Source of the DNA: Candidatus Hydrogenedentota bacterium
GTDB lineage: Bacteria; Hydrogenedentota; Hydrogenedentia; Hydrogenedentales; CAITNO01
Assembly: GCA_903822375.1 (NCBI GenBank)
Contig: CAIJOU010000681.1
Location: 1 to 5,117, forward strand
Length of the DNA stretch: 5,117 nt
Direction of reading: 5' to 3'
Shown here one piece after another: positions 5,045 to 5,117 of this stretch (position 1 is its first letter; every line of letters begins with the position of its first letter). The position numbers and the translations under genes are program-made. A model generated the notes under the pieces. It made no database searches, was not told where the DNA came from, and saw nothing but the letters and a program-made list of their open reading frames with translations.

Positions 5045-5117
5045 GGGGCCATGCCTCCGTAGCGCAGGCCTTCGGTCTCGTCGAGTCCGAACATCAGGTT
5101 CATGCACTGCAGGGCCA
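5041..5117 (-). CDS. argC: N-acetyl-gamma-glutamyl-phosphate reductase, C-terminal end only (ArgC)
   Basis: Only the last 25 codons are in the window; the gene runs off the right edge and its first complete codon begins at 5115. The visible peptide starts ALQCMNLMFGLDETEGL and ends GGMAP followed by TGA. The NLMFG(L/F)DETEGL ending is the typical C-terminus of ArgC, which reduces N-acetylglutamyl phosphate to the semialdehyde using NADPH, the third step of arginine synthesis in the cytoplasm. Its stop codon (5041-5043) overlaps the argJ start in an ATGA, which implies translational coupling. Having argJ and argB directly downstream supports the call. The catalytic Cys and the NADP-binding part lie outside the window, so integrity cannot be judged. 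Confidence 0.88.
   Translation of the reverse strand, partial: ALQCMNLMFGLDETEGLRYGGMAP
5054..5058 (-). promoter_or_regulatory. Ribosome binding site of argJ
   Basis: GGAGG on the minus strand, 9 nt before the ATG at 5044 and inside the last codons of argC. It supports 5044 as the start. An in-frame extension to 5107 would run through the argC coding end in another frame. Confidence 0.7.

Noticed and set aside
3821..5062. A 413-codon open frame on the + strand
   Set aside because: It is antisense to argJ, whose full set of family motifs is intact. The frame is open because of high GC content and gives His/Arg/Gly-rich, motif-free sequence.

Overview
The window is GC-rich. Nearly all of it (about 496-5117) is one tightly packed minus-strand gene cluster, read from the right edge leftwards: argC (3' end only), argJ, argB, an ExbB/TolQ-type proton-channel gene, an ExbD/TolR-type gene, a TonB-like gene, and a small membrane-anchored zinc-ribbon gene. 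Junctions are very short. argC and argJ share ATGA, the argJ-argB gap is 17 nt, argB-exbB 4 nt, exbB-exbD 4 nt, and exbD meets the tonB-like gene within 2 nt. This suggests a single transcript. The source looks like a Gram-negative bacterium, since ExbB/ExbD/TonB work across an inner membrane and periplasm. The repeat style and the arg/exb arrangement made me think of the PVC group (Kiritimatiellota, Lentisphaerota, Verrucomicrobiota), but that is a recollection-level guess that needs a database search.

Right half (2928-5117): arginine biosynthesis. ArgJ keeps its self-cleavage site and both conserved pockets. ArgB carries the N-terminal helix and C-terminal signature of arginine-inhibited N-acetylglutamate kinases, which fits the acetyl-recycling pathway run by ArgJ.

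Middle (980-2923): an energy-transducing module. Unusually, the transmembrane acid expected in ExbB (Glu176 in E. coli) and the one expected in ExbD (Asp25 in E. coli) are both Asn here. The TonB-like protein keeps a histidine in its only membrane helix and has a TonB-type C-terminal domain.

Left part (496-979): a 127-residue zinc-ribbon membrane protein. It is separated from the TonB-like gene by a 92-bp palindromic element flanked by a perfect 12-bp direct repeat. Removing the element and one repeat copy restores an ATGA stop/start overlap, so the element looks like an insertion that split an overlapping gene pair without damaging either gene.

Left edge (1-495): no convincing gene. It holds a dense series of perfect or near-perfect stem-loops. 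Most close on a three-base GNA loop (GAA, GTA, GCA, GGA) on one strand or the other, often within the core GCGNAGC, which is known for very stable single-stranded DNA mini-hairpins. This region and the 92-bp element are the least explained parts of the window.
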